Assembly: GCF_020511155.1 (NCBI RefSeq)
Contig: NZ_CP041216.1
Coordinates: 4,322,001 to 4,386,000, forward strand
Direction: 5' to 3'
From: Shewanella glacialimarina
GTDB lineage: Bacteria; Pseudomonadota; Gammaproteobacteria; Enterobacterales; Shewanellaceae
DNA length: 64,000 nt
The stretch's first letter is position 1. Each line of letters opens with the position of its first letter. A program made the translations under genes and the position numbers. The notes beneath the pieces were generated by a model. That model saw nothing but the letters and a program-made list of their open reading frames with translations. It made no database searches and had not been told where the DNA came from. Shown in pieces: positions 35,002 to 44,659 of this stretch.

Positions 35002-35942
35002 CAATCAGAAATCTCCTCATAAATACCTATAGCAATTGTCTTTAAGGTCCCACTAAAAGCACTTCCTGTAAAACTCATCGATGCACCTATTCCATCTCTA
35101 AGTTTCAGGCGAAATGCATCAGTTATTTGTATTCTGGTATACTTCTTCATCAATCCTTTTCTGGCCATGCTTTTAAGCACTCGACCTGAAGCTCCAGGTA
35201 AATTTAATCGATTTATCTCATAATTAAGTCTTTTTTTATCAGACCTAGATAAACCTTTTAAAATTTCTAGAGTGTTTTTACCAGTACCTAACTGCATTAA
35301 TTTAACAGTTTTAAGAGTCGCTAATGATGCTGCGCCTGCACCTGCCAAGGATATTAAATCTAAAGCTGTACTCGTATTTCTATACCATTCTTGTGAATCT
35401 AATAAGTCATTAATACTAGGATCGTACCTCTCGCTATAAATTCTGACCCCACTATTAAAGCATTGCATTGTACTTGCTGTAGATGCTCCAATAGCCAAAT
35501 AAGTTATAGCACTGCTTGTTCCTCCAGTTAATGGAATAGCAGCCCCGCTTCCCAGTACAACAGTCCAGCCAATAATGGCAGCACCGCAACTTAATACTGA
35601 ACCAGCAATCTCGCTGACTAGCTTTGACTCTCTAACATTACCTTGGCTACCTCGAAGATGTGAGGCAAACTCAGCTTGATTTAGCATTCTAGGAGGTTCA
35701 CGCAACACGATTTTAATTGGATTAATTTGACAAACTGGCTCAAATTTTCGTAATTCTATAATCGTAAAATTACTATCAACGAATACAACACCTGCGCCAG
35801 CTAACCCATATATATCATCAATATGCTTAAATAGTTTTTCTAAATCTATTTGAGTGTTTATACGATCTCTAAGCTGCTGCTCTTCGAAGCTTTGTAATGC
35901 AGTCTTAAAAACAGGCTTACCATTAACCATAGCGATACCCAT
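35001..35942 (-). CDS. Unrecognised protein with small-residue-rich hydrophobic segments (candidate membrane-active effector)
   Basis: The start is the ATG at 35942, behind GGAGGG, giving 313 residues. No known domain is recognised. An N-terminal soluble part (1-105) precedes a long hydrophobic hairpin rich in Gly, Ala and Ser (about 109-160, with GSVLSCGAAIIGWTVVLGSG), a second segment (about 193-216, ALDLISLAGAGAASLATLKT) and a third (283-308, DGIGASMSFTGSAFSGTLKT), separated by a basic region (222-282). There is no signal peptide. Such an arrangement recalls pore-forming colicin or secreted effector domains, but this is inference. Coupled to the four-helix gene downstream; a decayed copy of both lies next to it. 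Confidence 0.75.
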   Translation of the reverse strand: MGIAMVNGKPVFKTALQSFEEQQLRDRINTQIDLEKLFKHIDDIYGLAGAGVVFVDSNFTIIELRKFEPVCQINPIKIVLREPPRMLNQAEFASHLRGSQGNVRESKLVSEIAGSVLSCGAAIIGWTVVLGSGAAIPLTGGTSSAITYLAIGASTASTMQCFNSGVRIYSERYDPSINDLLDSQEWYRNTSTALDLISLAGAGAASLATLKTVKLMQLGTGKNTLEILKGLSRSDKKRLNYEINRLNLPGASGRVLKSMARKGLMKKYTRIQITDAFRLKLRDGIGASMSFTGSAFSGTLKTIAIGIYEEISD

Positions 35943-36041
35943 GGTTCCCTCCACAAGCTATAAGAAAAAATCTATTTTACTTTTATTTCAAATTCACACA
36001 ATTATCACTAAGTATTAGCTTTTAAAATCAACGCACCAAAA

Positions 36042-36071
36042 GATTAAAGGACACCTAAGCGTCCTTTAATC
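36042..36071 (-). terminator. Terminator after the acyl-CoA ligase
   Basis: Stem GATTAAAGGAC/GTCCTTTAATC around eight bases lies past the acyl-CoA ligase stop, with A/T tracts nearby. Confidence 0.7.
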
Positions 36072-36108
36072 AATTACTAACAATCAATCCCTACATTAAT
36101 AAGAGGTA

Positions 36109-37896
36109 TTAATACATCGCATTAATCTCGTTAGCATACTTGTTATAGATATTTTTGCGCTTGAGCTTCATCGTGGGGGTAATTAAGCCTGACTCCATGG
36201 AAAAGGCTTCAGGAAGTAACGTAAACTTTTTGATTTGTTCAAAGCTAGCAAGCTCATGTTGCAACTCTTTCAAACGCTGCTCAAAATGCTCGACCACTTG
36301 AGTGTTACGCAGCAAATCGATTGGATTTTCAACGCTAATCCCTTTCTCTTTCGCCCATACCTCTAATGCTTCAAATGCTGGTACAATTAACGCGGACACA
36401 TAGCTTCTAGCATCCGCAATTATAGCCACCTGCTCTACAAACGGGCAGCAACTGACTTTGCCTTCAACACGTTGTGGAGCAATATATTTGCCGTTGGACG
36501 TTTTCATCAACTCTTTAATACGGTCAGTAATATGCAAGTTGCCATCAGCATCTATCATGCCTGCATCGCCGGTTTTTAACCAACCGTCTTCAAAGGCTTC
36601 TGCGGTGTCTTCTGGGCGATTAAAATAGCCGCGCATCACAGTATCACCACGCACTAGAATTTCACTGTTGTTACCGATTTTTATTTCCATGGCGTGTAAC
36701 GGTTTGCCATTTGACCCAGTTACGCGATTACTTAATGTATTACAGGTAACCGTGGCACAGGTTTCTGTCATGCCATAACCACATAAAATAGGCACACCAA
36801 TACTGTGAAAAAAAGCGGTAACATTCACGTCAAGGGCTGCACCGCCGACAGGCATAAACTTCAACCGCCCGCCTAAGACATTTTGTAACTTGCTAAACAC
36901 CAGCTTGTTAGCCAATTTCCACTGCACAGACAACATCAAGTTGGCTGGTTTACGGCCTTGGCTAACTTCAAATTGGCGCGCACCTATGCCTATTGCCCAA
37001 TGAAATAACTTTTGTCGTAAGGCTGGTGCGGTATTTACCTTGTCATGTACTGCGCTATACACTTTTTCAAGAAAACGCGGTACAACACATAATGTGTGTG
37101 GTTTTACTGCTGCAATGGCCTGTTTAATGCGATGAGTATCATTTAAATACACATTTCGGCCACCACGACATAACACGTAAAAGCTCCAGCCACGCTCAAA
37201 CACATGACTTAGCGGTAAGAAGGCTAATGACACATAACCTTCTTTAAAGGCTATTTCAGTATCATGTTGTTCAACCATTGAGGCGATATTACGATAATCC
37301 AGCATCACACCTTTAGGATCACCCGTGGTACCTGAAGTATAAATTAGCGTCAATAAGTCATCCAAAGAGGTCTGCGATAAACGCAGTATTAACTCATCTT
37401 CGTTAGCCGATGACACAACTGAACTTAACAGAGTGTCTAAATGAAAATGTTCATCTGAAGCTAACACAACTGCACTGTCAAACACCACAATATGTTCAAC
37501 CGTTGAACACTGAGCTTGGATTTTACACGCTGTGTGATATTGGCTTTCATCACCTGCAAAAATCACCTTTGCCCGAGCATCATTAACAATGAATACAGCC
37601 TGCTCCATGGTGCTTGTGGGGTAAACCGGCACAACTACATTACGCGCCTTTAATGCCCCAATATCAGCACAGCTCCACTGGGGACTGTTCTGCGCCAAAA
37701 TGACCACTTTATCTTGAACATGCAAACCAAAACCAATCAACAACTGTGCTATTTTACTGGTGATAGTATCAAACTGCTGCCAGGAAACCGTATTCCACGG
37801 CGCAGCCATTTCAAAACCTTCAAGGGCAATTTTGTCGCCTAAAGCTTGGCTTTTTTGTTGAAGAAGTCTGACGATATGATATTTTTCAAGGATCAT
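36109..37896 (-). CDS. Long-chain fatty acid-CoA ligase (AMP-forming)
   Basis: 595 residues of the ANL superfamily. The P-loop-like motif is LTLIYTSGTTGDPKGVML, followed by CGYGMTETCATVTCN, and the hinge DRIKELMKTSNGKYIAPQRVE carries the catalytic lysine near the C-terminus. The length and motifs match the FadD15/long-chain type of acyl-CoA ligase. It activates fatty acids with ATP and CoA in the cytoplasm for degradation or lipid remodelling. It is a single gene with its own terminator. Confidence 0.93.
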   Translation of the reverse strand: MILEKYHIVRLLQQKSQALGDKIALEGFEMAAPWNTVSWQQFDTITSKIAQLLIGFGLHVQDKVVILAQNSPQWSCADIGALKARNVVVPVYPTSTMEQAVFIVNDARAKVIFAGDESQYHTACKIQAQCSTVEHIVVFDSAVVLASDEHFHLDTLLSSVVSSANEDELILRLSQTSLDDLLTLIYTSGTTGDPKGVMLDYRNIASMVEQHDTEIAFKEGYVSLAFLPLSHVFERGWSFYVLCRGGRNVYLNDTHRIKQAIAAVKPHTLCVVPRFLEKVYSAVHDKVNTAPALRQKLFHWAIGIGARQFEVSQGRKPANLMLSVQWKLANKLVFSKLQNVLGGRLKFMPVGGAALDVNVTAFFHSIGVPILCGYGMTETCATVTCNTLSNRVTGSNGKPLHAMEIKIGNNSEILVRGDTVMRGYFNRPEDTAEAFEDGWLKTGDAGMIDADGNLHITDRIKELMKTSNGKYIAPQRVEGKVSCCPFVEQVAIIADARSYVSALIVPAFEALEVWAKEKGISVENPIDLLRNTQVVEHFEQRLKELQHELASFEQIKKFTLLPEAFSMESGLITPTMKLKRKNIYNKYANEINAMY

Positions 37897-38026
37897 TTAA
37901 GTGCTACCTTTTTAGCTTACAGCTGTACTGCTTTTTGTTGCATTCTACCTGAAGCAATAATAAACAATAAGAGTTTTTGCTCTATTCATGAGCTAAAGTT
38001 CAACTTTTAAACCATTACATTGAGAT

Positions 38027-39358
38027 TTATTGATCCATTAAGCCATTTTTCCACAACTGCTTTCGCCCCAAGGTTAATAGTATTATTGCCAGTAGCAGTA
38101 GCGTGCCGTCAGCGACTAGCCAATAAACCATGTTAGCTTGCACCTCAAATGAGTCAAAACTTAACGATATAAATACCGAATGGGCAATCATCAACACCAT
38201 AGACACTGACAACTGGCTAACACTTCGACTTATGGCCCCAAACCCCAGAGCCATAGCAACGCCCCAACCCGTAGCTAACAGCAAATGAATAATGAATAAG
38301 AAAGATAACCCTTGGCCAAATAGATTGCCCACCAAGCAAACTAATAGCATCACTATTAAGGATAGCCCAACAAATCGATAAGAAGCATCATGAAACGCTT
38401 TTTGTAAGCCCACTAAGCCACTAAAACAAGGGAGTAAAAATAAAGTTTCACTACTACGCCAACGCTGCAATCGAGTCCAATGCACTAAACTTGCCGCCAT
38501 TAGTAATAATTGTCCCGCTAAAAATGGTACCGGAAAATCCCAGCCAAATAAGTTAGATAAAACAAATAACAATGAGCCAATAAGAACAATAAAGATAAGT
38601 AATAGCGCCAATAATGGCCCCACAAAGAAATTAATAGGATGTAGTTGACGGTTCAACCAATGAAGCAAAATACTTTGTTTTAAGTTAGGTACCCACACCC
38701 ACCCCATTTCCATGCCATTTAAGTAAAGTTGCCGGGCGTTGGCATGCCAACTTAATAAACTAAACTGTATTCTTACGGCTGCAATCATCACCGCCATCAA
38801 TACGATTAATAACACTGGAGAAAACTGAGCTGCAACGCTATCGATAAACACTATGCCAATAAATAACAACATTGAAAATTGAAAACCATGTTGCCATCGT
38901 AAGCTTAAAACCAAAAAAGCTAACGCCACAATTGAAGACAGCAACACAGTATTAATACCCTGGGGAGCCAAACCTAAAGCAAGTAGCATAGTCAGAATAA
39001 AGCACCCAAATAAAATAGCGCACGCTTGCACAACTACATTACGTTGATAGCCTGGAATAAGTCGGCTAGTTTCGGTGGCGACTAAGCGATTTATTTGCCA
39101 CGCCACCGCCAGTACGGTTGACGCTATAGACATTGACAGCATCATGCTAACGGCACTGGTTTTACCCACGTAAGCACTTAATAATGCGATTGCTATACCC
39201 ACTAACGCGGTTAACAAAAAGCTAATGCTGCCAATATCGTATGCCCACAAACGCCACATACCTCGATAGCATTGGGGGTTAATAAAATCAGCTAACTTAA
39301 CACTACCTGGAATAAGCCGTTTACTGGCATGTAAAAAATCGCTGAAAAGGGCTTTCAT
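38027..39358 (-). CDS. Multi-pass membrane subunit of an ABC-type system
   Basis: 443 residues, mostly hydrophobic, about ten to twelve membrane segments, no recognisable substrate-binding motif. It starts with an ATG that overlaps the end of the upstream ATPase gene (39355-39358), so the two are coupled. Together with the small GntR gene they form a YtrA-type module: regulator, ATPase, permease. The substrate is unknown; such modules in other bacteria respond to cell-wall-active compounds. Confidence 0.8.
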   Translation of the reverse strand: MKALFSDFLHASKRLIPGSVKLADFINPQCYRGMWRLWAYDIGSISFLLTALVGIAIALLSAYVGKTSAVSMMLSMSIASTVLAVAWQINRLVATETSRLIPGYQRNVVVQACAILFGCFILTMLLALGLAPQGINTVLLSSIVALAFLVLSLRWQHGFQFSMLLFIGIVFIDSVAAQFSPVLLIVLMAVMIAAVRIQFSLLSWHANARQLYLNGMEMGWVWVPNLKQSILLHWLNRQLHPINFFVGPLLALLLIFIVLIGSLLFVLSNLFGWDFPVPFLAGQLLLMAASLVHWTRLQRWRSSETLFLLPCFSGLVGLQKAFHDASYRFVGLSLIVMLLVCLVGNLFGQGLSFLFIIHLLLATGWGVAMALGFGAISRSVSQLSVSMVLMIAHSVFISLSFDSFEVQANMVYWLVADGTLLLLAIILLTLGRKQLWKNGLMDQ

Positions 39359-40233
39359 CGATGCAGCTCCATAAACAGCTGTTCTAAATTCAATGATTGT
39401 TGATTTAATAATCCTGGGAATAGCTCATCACCCACACAATCATCCGCCACTATCGTACGGGTGCCTTGGGTTTCAGTTTGATGCAACACAACTAAGTGGG
39501 CAGGCAATTGCGCATCAGAACTGACTTTCAATAATTTAACCTGTTCACGTAACGCGTCAATTTCTTTAAACAACACCAACTGGCCTTGCTTAATTAACGC
39601 CACATGGCTAGCTACGCGCTCTAAATCTGAGGTGATATGTGATGAAAACAGCACAGCAGAACCAGACTCCAGCGCCAAATCAAACAAATCTGTCATAAAT
39701 TTGCGTCTTGCTATTGGATCAAGGCTGGCCACTGGCTCATCAAGGATTAACAGCTGAGGTCGATACGCCATTGCCATGATTAACGCTAACGCTTGGCGTT
39801 GTCCTACCGACAGTTTCTGCACAGATTGAGTGGCATCTAAATCAAACCTGACCAACCAATCTTGTTCTAATTGAATATCCCAATCAGGATAAAAACTGCG
39901 ATGTAAATCTAACGCGCGATCGACGGTAAAACCTTCGTAACCAAAAGGCTGCTGTGGCACATAACCAATTTTAGCTTTGGCTTGAGCTGATAACATTAAG
40001 GGTGCTTGATTTAACGTACTGATTTCGCCTTGATCAATATCCAATATACCTAATGCACAGCGCATTAAGGTCGATTTCCCTGCACCGTTTTGTCCCAATA
40101 ACCCCACAACCATGCCCGGTGTGAGTTCTAATGACAGATTATTTAACGCCACACGCGCCGCTTGTTTTCCCTTGGCAGGATAAGTTTTACTGACATTTGA
40201 AAATGTGAGTATTGGCGAGACTTCTCTGGTCAT
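39355..40233 (-). CDS. ABC transporter ATP-binding protein
   Basis: The start ATG at 40233 (MTREVSPILTFSNVSKTYPA) follows AAGGA and gives 292 residues. Walker A is GLLGQNGAGKST, the signature is LSVGQRQALAL and Walker B is LLILDEPVASLD; the switch His is in SSHITSDLE. It powers the membrane protein encoded by the overlapping downstream gene. The longer frame extending to 40308 would overlap the GntR gene. Confidence 0.92.
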   Translation of the reverse strand: MTREVSPILTFSNVSKTYPAKGKQAARVALNNLSLELTPGMVVGLLGQNGAGKSTLMRCALGILDIDQGEISTLNQAPLMLSAQAKAKIGYVPQQPFGYEGFTVDRALDLHRSFYPDWDIQLEQDWLVRFDLDATQSVQKLSVGQRQALALIMAMAYRPQLLILDEPVASLDPIARRKFMTDLFDLALESGSAVLFSSHITSDLERVASHVALIKQGQLVLFKEIDALREQVKLLKVSSDAQLPAHLVVLHQTETQGTRTIVADDCVGDELFPGLLNQQSLNLEQLFMELHR

Positions 40234-40285
40234 TTTTAGCGATTCCTTGCATGTATAATCTAAGTGTTCACTTGGTTGTGTGAGC

Positions 40286-40660
40286 TTACTCTTGCCAATG
40301 CTGGCCAATTAACACTTCTAACTCAGCTAAACTCACACCTAGCTGCTGAGCTTGAGAAATTAATTCTTTAATTTTGGGTTGTAATAAACTGCTACCAGAA
40401 GTGGTATGAGTATCTGTGCGAGCCGCGACTATTGAAGGCTGCCCACGACGACGCTCAATCCAGCCTTGATCGACTAATTGTTGTACCGCACGTGATACCG
40501 TCATTGGGTTGACCGCTAAAAACTCAGCCATTTGCCTTACTGAAGGTAATACCTCATCAGCTTGCAACTGTCCGCCCACAATCAAACTGACTATTTGATC
40601 ATGTAATTGACGATATATAGGTTCGCCGCTGCTGGGGTTGACATTTAATAGTTCTAACAT
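40286..40660 (-). CDS. GntR/YtrA family transcriptional regulator
   Basis: 124 residues: a winged helix (LPSVRQMAEFLAVNPMTVSR, near residue 39-60) followed by a short dimerisation tail, the YtrA subgroup. It is the first gene of the regulator-ATPase-permease operon and divergent from the peptidase gene at 40754. It most likely autoregulates the operon; the inducer is unknown. Confidence 0.9.
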   Translation of the reverse strand: MLELLNVNPSSGEPIYRQLHDQIVSLIVGGQLQADEVLPSVRQMAEFLAVNPMTVSRAVQQLVDQGWIERRRGQPSIVAARTDTHTTSGSSLLQPKIKELISQAQQLGVSLAELEVLIGQHWQE

Positions 40661-40753
40661 TAGTCTCTAACAACTGTATTAATACATTGATACACTCATA
40701 CACTTATAGTAAGTTAACACAATCATCTAAAAATGCAAAAAGGAAACGTTGCG

Positions 40754-42472
40754 ATGATCTATAGGAAGTTTGTCAGCAAAGCACTTATCTCAAGGCTAAG
40801 CCCAACCGCTTTATGCCAATCGGCAAAACTTGCTCGTCGTGGTACCGCTATCGTTATTGCGATGGTGTTTGCCAATATTAGTATTGCAGCTGAAGTCGAC
40901 AATCAGCTGAATATTATCAAATCAGCTAAAACCAGCGCGTGTTACTTAGAAGGGATGTCTGAGCAGCTACAATGTGGCAAAATTAGTGTGCCAGAAAATC
41001 CGCAAAAACCAGATGGAAAGCATATTGATATCCACTTTGCGATATTACCGGCGATTAAAGATACTCACCCAAACGAAGCCTTATTAGCGATAGCCGGTGG
41101 CCCAGGACAATCAGCGATTGATAATGCCGCTTGGTTTGACAAATTACTCAGTAAAGTCCGTCAGCAACGTGACATTTTACTGATTGATCAGCGCGGCACC
41201 GGTCAATCAAATCTCCTTAACTGCGAAGACAGTGAAGCGATATCTATGTTGTCATTTAACGATGAAAACATAGATGTAATAGCTGAAACAGAAAAGTGTT
41301 TAGCGCAAACCGATGCCGATATAACCCAATACGGTAGTGAGACAGCCTTAACCGATTTTGAAGCGGTACGAGAATATTTAGGCTACCAAAAACTGCATCT
41401 TTATGGCATTTCGTACGGCACAAGAATGGCGCAGCTTTATCTGCGTCATTACCCCGAAGTACTTGCCACAGTCACACTTGATGGTGTTGTGCCAATGCAA
41501 CAAAGTGTTATTGCAATTGGCAGTGCTATTGAGCGTGGGTTTGAGTTATTAATGCGAGATTGCGCCAGTAACACCGCTTGCCAAGCACAATATCCAGATT
41601 TATTAGCCGACTTTACCACCGTCAATAAACGCCTTAGTGAAAAAGCCATAACCCAAAGCGTGCGTGACCCACAAACCAATGATCCAAGCACATTGTTACT
41701 GACCCGCAGTAAGTTTACCGGTGCAATTAGAATGGGACTATATACCCCTGTTATACGCGCACTATTGCCCCACGCAATTCATCAAGCAGCCAAAAAAGAT
41801 TACCAACCCATTCTGGGTATTTATACTTTAACTTCAGATAGTATCGGCATAGCAATGGGCATGCATGCCTCGGTGGTATGCGGTGAAGATATACACCGTA
41901 TATCTGATCAAATGCGTAAAGACGCCAAAGAATCTTACATCAGTGCGAGCATGATTGAAGGCCTTGAGAAAACCTGTGAAGTATGGAAAATACCGCCGGT
42001 TAAAGACACCTTTAGTGAGCCCATCCGCAGTGATTTACCGACATTATTGTTATCTGGTGAATTAGATCCAGCAACTCCACCTAACTGGGGCGCATTAGCG
42101 CAAACAGAAATGACTAATGCTAAGCATTTTATATCGCCATTCGCCACCCATGGTGTGGCAGCTCAAACCTGTGCCAACGATCTCATTGCTGATTTGGTTG
42201 ACAGTGGTAGCGTGAAAAACTTGGATGCCAGCTGTTTACAAAAAGATGTTCGTCGCAGCTTCTACCTCAACGCTAACACCGTTGAGCCACTCACCGTTGC
42301 CACGCAGTCAAACGTTGAAGGCAATGCCACAATCACACCAGCGGCTGAAAATACCGTCGACATGATAAAAGAGACTGCGGCAGATAATGCAACTGACAGT
42401 GTAATAGATAACCCAACTGACAGTGTAATAAACAACTCTACCGATAATGCCACTGGCACGGATAAGGAATAA
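40754..42472 (+). CDS. Alpha/beta-hydrolase, tripeptidyl-aminopeptidase type
   Basis: The ATG at 40754 follows AAAAGGAAAC (the upstream ATG at 40733 precedes this box); 572 residues. A signal peptide (SAKLARRGTAIVIAMVFANI region) leads to an alpha/beta-hydrolase with GGPGQSAIDN (oxyanion) and YGISYGTRMAQLYLRHYP (Ser nucleophile in GISYG). A TAP-like C-terminal domain with the SGELDPATPP Asp and a late His follows. The last 45 residues are low-complexity repeats of the type TDSVIDNPTDSVINN. It cleaves peptides from N-termini or prolyl bonds in the family. It is followed by a two-gene ABC exporter. Confidence 0.85.
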   Translation: MIYRKFVSKALISRLSPTALCQSAKLARRGTAIVIAMVFANISIAAEVDNQLNIIKSAKTSACYLEGMSEQLQCGKISVPENPQKPDGKHIDIHFAILPAIKDTHPNEALLAIAGGPGQSAIDNAAWFDKLLSKVRQQRDILLIDQRGTGQSNLLNCEDSEAISMLSFNDENIDVIAETEKCLAQTDADITQYGSETALTDFEAVREYLGYQKLHLYGISYGTRMAQLYLRHYPEVLATVTLDGVVPMQQSVIAIGSAIERGFELLMRDCASNTACQAQYPDLLADFTTVNKRLSEKAITQSVRDPQTNDPSTLLLTRSKFTGAIRMGLYTPVIRALLPHAIHQAAKKDYQPILGIYTLTSDSIGIAMGMHASVVCGEDIHRISDQMRKDAKESYISASMIEGLEKTCEVWKIPPVKDTFSEPIRSDLPTLLLSGELDPATPPNWGALAQTEMTNAKHFISPFATHGVAAQTCANDLIADLVDSGSVKNLDASCLQKDVRRSFYLNANTVEPLTVATQSNVEGNATITPAAENTVDMIKETAADNATDSVIDNPTDSVINNSTDNATGTDKE

Positions 42473-42474
42473 TC

Positions 42475-43209
42475 ATGATTTCAGTGACCAATTTATCGAA
42501 AAAAATCGGTGATGTTCAAGCATTGAATAAACTGAGCTTTAGCGCCCAAGATGGCCATATAACCGGTTTACTCGGCCCAAACGGTGCCGGAAAAACCACC
42601 TGTTTACGCACTTTGTTCGGCTTGTTAAAGCCAGACGAAGGCTATGCAGAAGTAGACGGCATTAACATTGCCGATAATCCTATTGCCGCCAAACAACAGT
42701 TAGGCCTATTTCCGGATCCGTTTGGCTTATATGAGCGCCTAACCCCGCGCGAGTATATTACCTACTTCGCTGAACTGAGTGGCATGTCACGCAAAGACGC
42801 TAAAGTCGCGACCGAGAATGTCATCAACCAGCTCAATTTAAGTGACATTAGTGACCGACGCTGTAAAGGGTTTTCACAAGGGCAACGGATGAAAACCGCC
42901 TTAGCACAGGCGATAGTCCACCAGCCAACCAATATAATTTTAGATGAACCCACCCGTGGCCTAGATGTAATGAGTACCCGCTTATTACGCGATATTTTAG
43001 TAGACCTTAAAGCACGTGGGCACTGCGTACTATTTTCAAGTCACGTTATGCAAGAAGTCGCCGCGTTATGTGATCACGTTATCGTTATGGCCAATGGTCA
43101 AGTGGTCGCCACAGGCAGTCCAGACGAGCTGTGCCAACAAACGGGTGAGGCTTCATTAGAAGAAGCCTTCATTAAACTTATCGGAACTGACGAAGGGATC
43201 GCAGCATAA
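42475..43209 (+). CDS. NatA-type ABC transporter ATP-binding protein
   Basis: 244 residues. Walker A GLLGPNGAGKTTCLRTLFGL, signature FSQGQRMKTALAQA, Walker B NIILDEPTRGLD, switch His in FSSHVMQEV. Resembles NatA/sodium efflux type exporters. It starts three bases after the peptidase stop, behind AAGGAATAATC. Its TAA stop overlaps the start of the permease gene. The three genes form one operon. Confidence 0.92.
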   Translation: MISVTNLSKKIGDVQALNKLSFSAQDGHITGLLGPNGAGKTTCLRTLFGLLKPDEGYAEVDGINIADNPIAAKQQLGLFPDPFGLYERLTPREYITYFAELSGMSRKDAKVATENVINQLNLSDISDRRCKGFSQGQRMKTALAQAIVHQPTNIILDEPTRGLDVMSTRLLRDILVDLKARGHCVLFSSHVMQEVAALCDHVIVMANGQVVATGSPDELCQQTGEASLEEAFIKLIGTDEGIAA

Positions 43210-44357
43210 TGAATAAACTCATCGCAATGGTGCGCAAAGAACTCATTGATGCCGCACGTGACAAACGTTCAGTAATGGCGGGTTTATATTACGCCATCGG
43301 TACGCCTTTACTTATGTGTGCCATGTTTATGGTGCTAATTGGTCAGCTAACCAGCCCTGAAGATTTAAACATCACCATTAATAAAGCAGATAACGCACCC
43401 GATCTAGTGCGTTACTTAGGCAGAAAAGGCATTAACCAAGCAGACTTAACTACTGAGCCAGACGCCGATGTTAAAGCAATTATATTAACCATTAGTGATG
43501 ATTATGCCGCCAACATGGCCAAAGCAAAACCTGCAGAAGTCATTTTAGAAGCAGACAACTCTAATGAAAAACTGCAAAAGTCGATCCGTCGTCTACAGCT
43601 TGAATTACAAGCCTATAGTTCAGAAATGGGCAGCTTACGTTTAATCGCCCGCGGCATTAACCCGCAAGTGATGCAACCATTAAAAGTGAATGTAAAAGAT
43701 CAAGCCACTCCTGATTCAAAAGGCGGCATGATTTTAGGTATCGCAATTTTCACCATGATTTACTCGGTATTTATTTCGGGAATGAATTTAGCCATCGACA
43801 CCAGTGCCGGCGAGCGCGAACGTAATTCATTGGCATTAATGCTCAGTCACCCCATTAGCACCCGTCAACTTGTGTTAGGCAAAGTGATTGCGGTAACCAC
43901 TTTCGCCTTACTCGGCTTAGTGCTTATTTTGCTTATATCCAAAGTGGCCTACACCTTTGTGCCATGGCAAGAGCTGGGCTTTAGCATCAATATCTCCACC
44001 GACTTTATGGGACTGATGTTCGTCATTGGTATTCCTGTCGCCTTGATGGCTTCAACCTTACAATTGTTTGTGTCATTTATGGCTAAAAGCTTCAAAGAAG
44101 CTCAGTCATATTTAACCATGGTGTTGTTTGTGCCACTGGCACTGTCAATGGCAGCCAGTTACAACATTGCCCCAGATGCATTGCAGTGGTTGCCAGTATC
44201 GGGACAACAGCAAGCATTAATGGACTTTATCAAAGGCAAAGATATCCCTATGCTGCAGTTAGCAGTGTCCTCTATTGCCACATTAGTAATCTCAATCGGC
44301 CTAATGCTTGGGATGGAAAAAATGCTTAAAAGTGAAAAGGTCGTATTTGGCCTATAA
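43209..44357 (+). CDS. NatB-type ABC transporter permease
   Basis: 382 residues, overlapping the ATPase stop by one base. An N-terminal membrane helix (about 24-45), a large periplasmic domain (about 50-170), then five helices (from AIFTMIYSVFISGMNLAIDT on) form the ABC-2 topology with the typical TSAGERERNSLALMLSHPIS motif. NatAB-type systems export Na+ or antimicrobial compounds; here the substrate is not known. The neighbouring peptidase may act on a compound or signal peptide linked to transport, which is inference. Confidence 0.88.
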   Translation: MNKLIAMVRKELIDAARDKRSVMAGLYYAIGTPLLMCAMFMVLIGQLTSPEDLNITINKADNAPDLVRYLGRKGINQADLTTEPDADVKAIILTISDDYAANMAKAKPAEVILEADNSNEKLQKSIRRLQLELQAYSSEMGSLRLIARGINPQVMQPLKVNVKDQATPDSKGGMILGIAIFTMIYSVFISGMNLAIDTSAGERERNSLALMLSHPISTRQLVLGKVIAVTTFALLGLVLILLISKVAYTFVPWQELGFSINISTDFMGLMFVIGIPVALMASTLQLFVSFMAKSFKEAQSYLTMVLFVPLALSMAASYNIAPDALQWLPVSGQQQALMDFIKGKDIPMLQLAVSSIATLVISIGLMLGMEKMLKSEKVVFGL

Positions 44358-44370
44358 CCTTTGTCATTCA

Positions 44371-44403
44371 CCCAATCCTTAGTGTTTATCGGTAAGGATT
44401 GGG
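44371..44403. terminator. Hairpin after natB-type gene
   Basis: Stem CCCAATCCTTA/TAAGGATTGGG around 11 bases, without a T-run, lies between the permease and the small following gene. Confidence 0.5.
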
Positions 44404-44434
44404 TCATTAAATACTAGAAAATGAGGAATTTAAA

Positions 44435-44659
44435 ATGGAAAATGATTTCGCAATAATGGCCCTAGTGTTGATTATCGTCATTGGCACTACTGCATCAGAA
44501 ATGTTTAAGTACTATATGAAGCACAAGCAAAACTCAGACACAGGGAGCATGGCCGAGCTTAAGTCACAAAACCAAGCACTGATTGAACGAGTACAAGTGC
44601 TAGAAAGGTTAGTCACCGACAGTGATTTTGAGCTAAAGCAGCAGTTTAAAAAGCTATAA
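44435..44659 (+). CDS. Small membrane protein with coiled-coil tail
   Basis: 74 residues with a GAGGA box. One N-terminal membrane helix (about 5-24, FAIMALVLIIVIGTTASEMF) and a hydrophilic helical tail with heptad-like LKSQNQALIERVQVLERLV. The layout and size recall PspB-type envelope stress proteins, but the sequence match is weak. Function unknown. Confidence 0.65.
   Translation: MENDFAIMALVLIIVIGTTASEMFKYYMKHKQNSDTGSMAELKSQNQALIERVQVLERLVTDSDFELKQQFKKL

Noticed and set aside
33596..35942. The accessory block as part of a prophage or transposon
   Set aside because: No integrase, transposase, terminal repeats or tRNA target are visible at its borders; only the duplication and AT-rich composition mark it.
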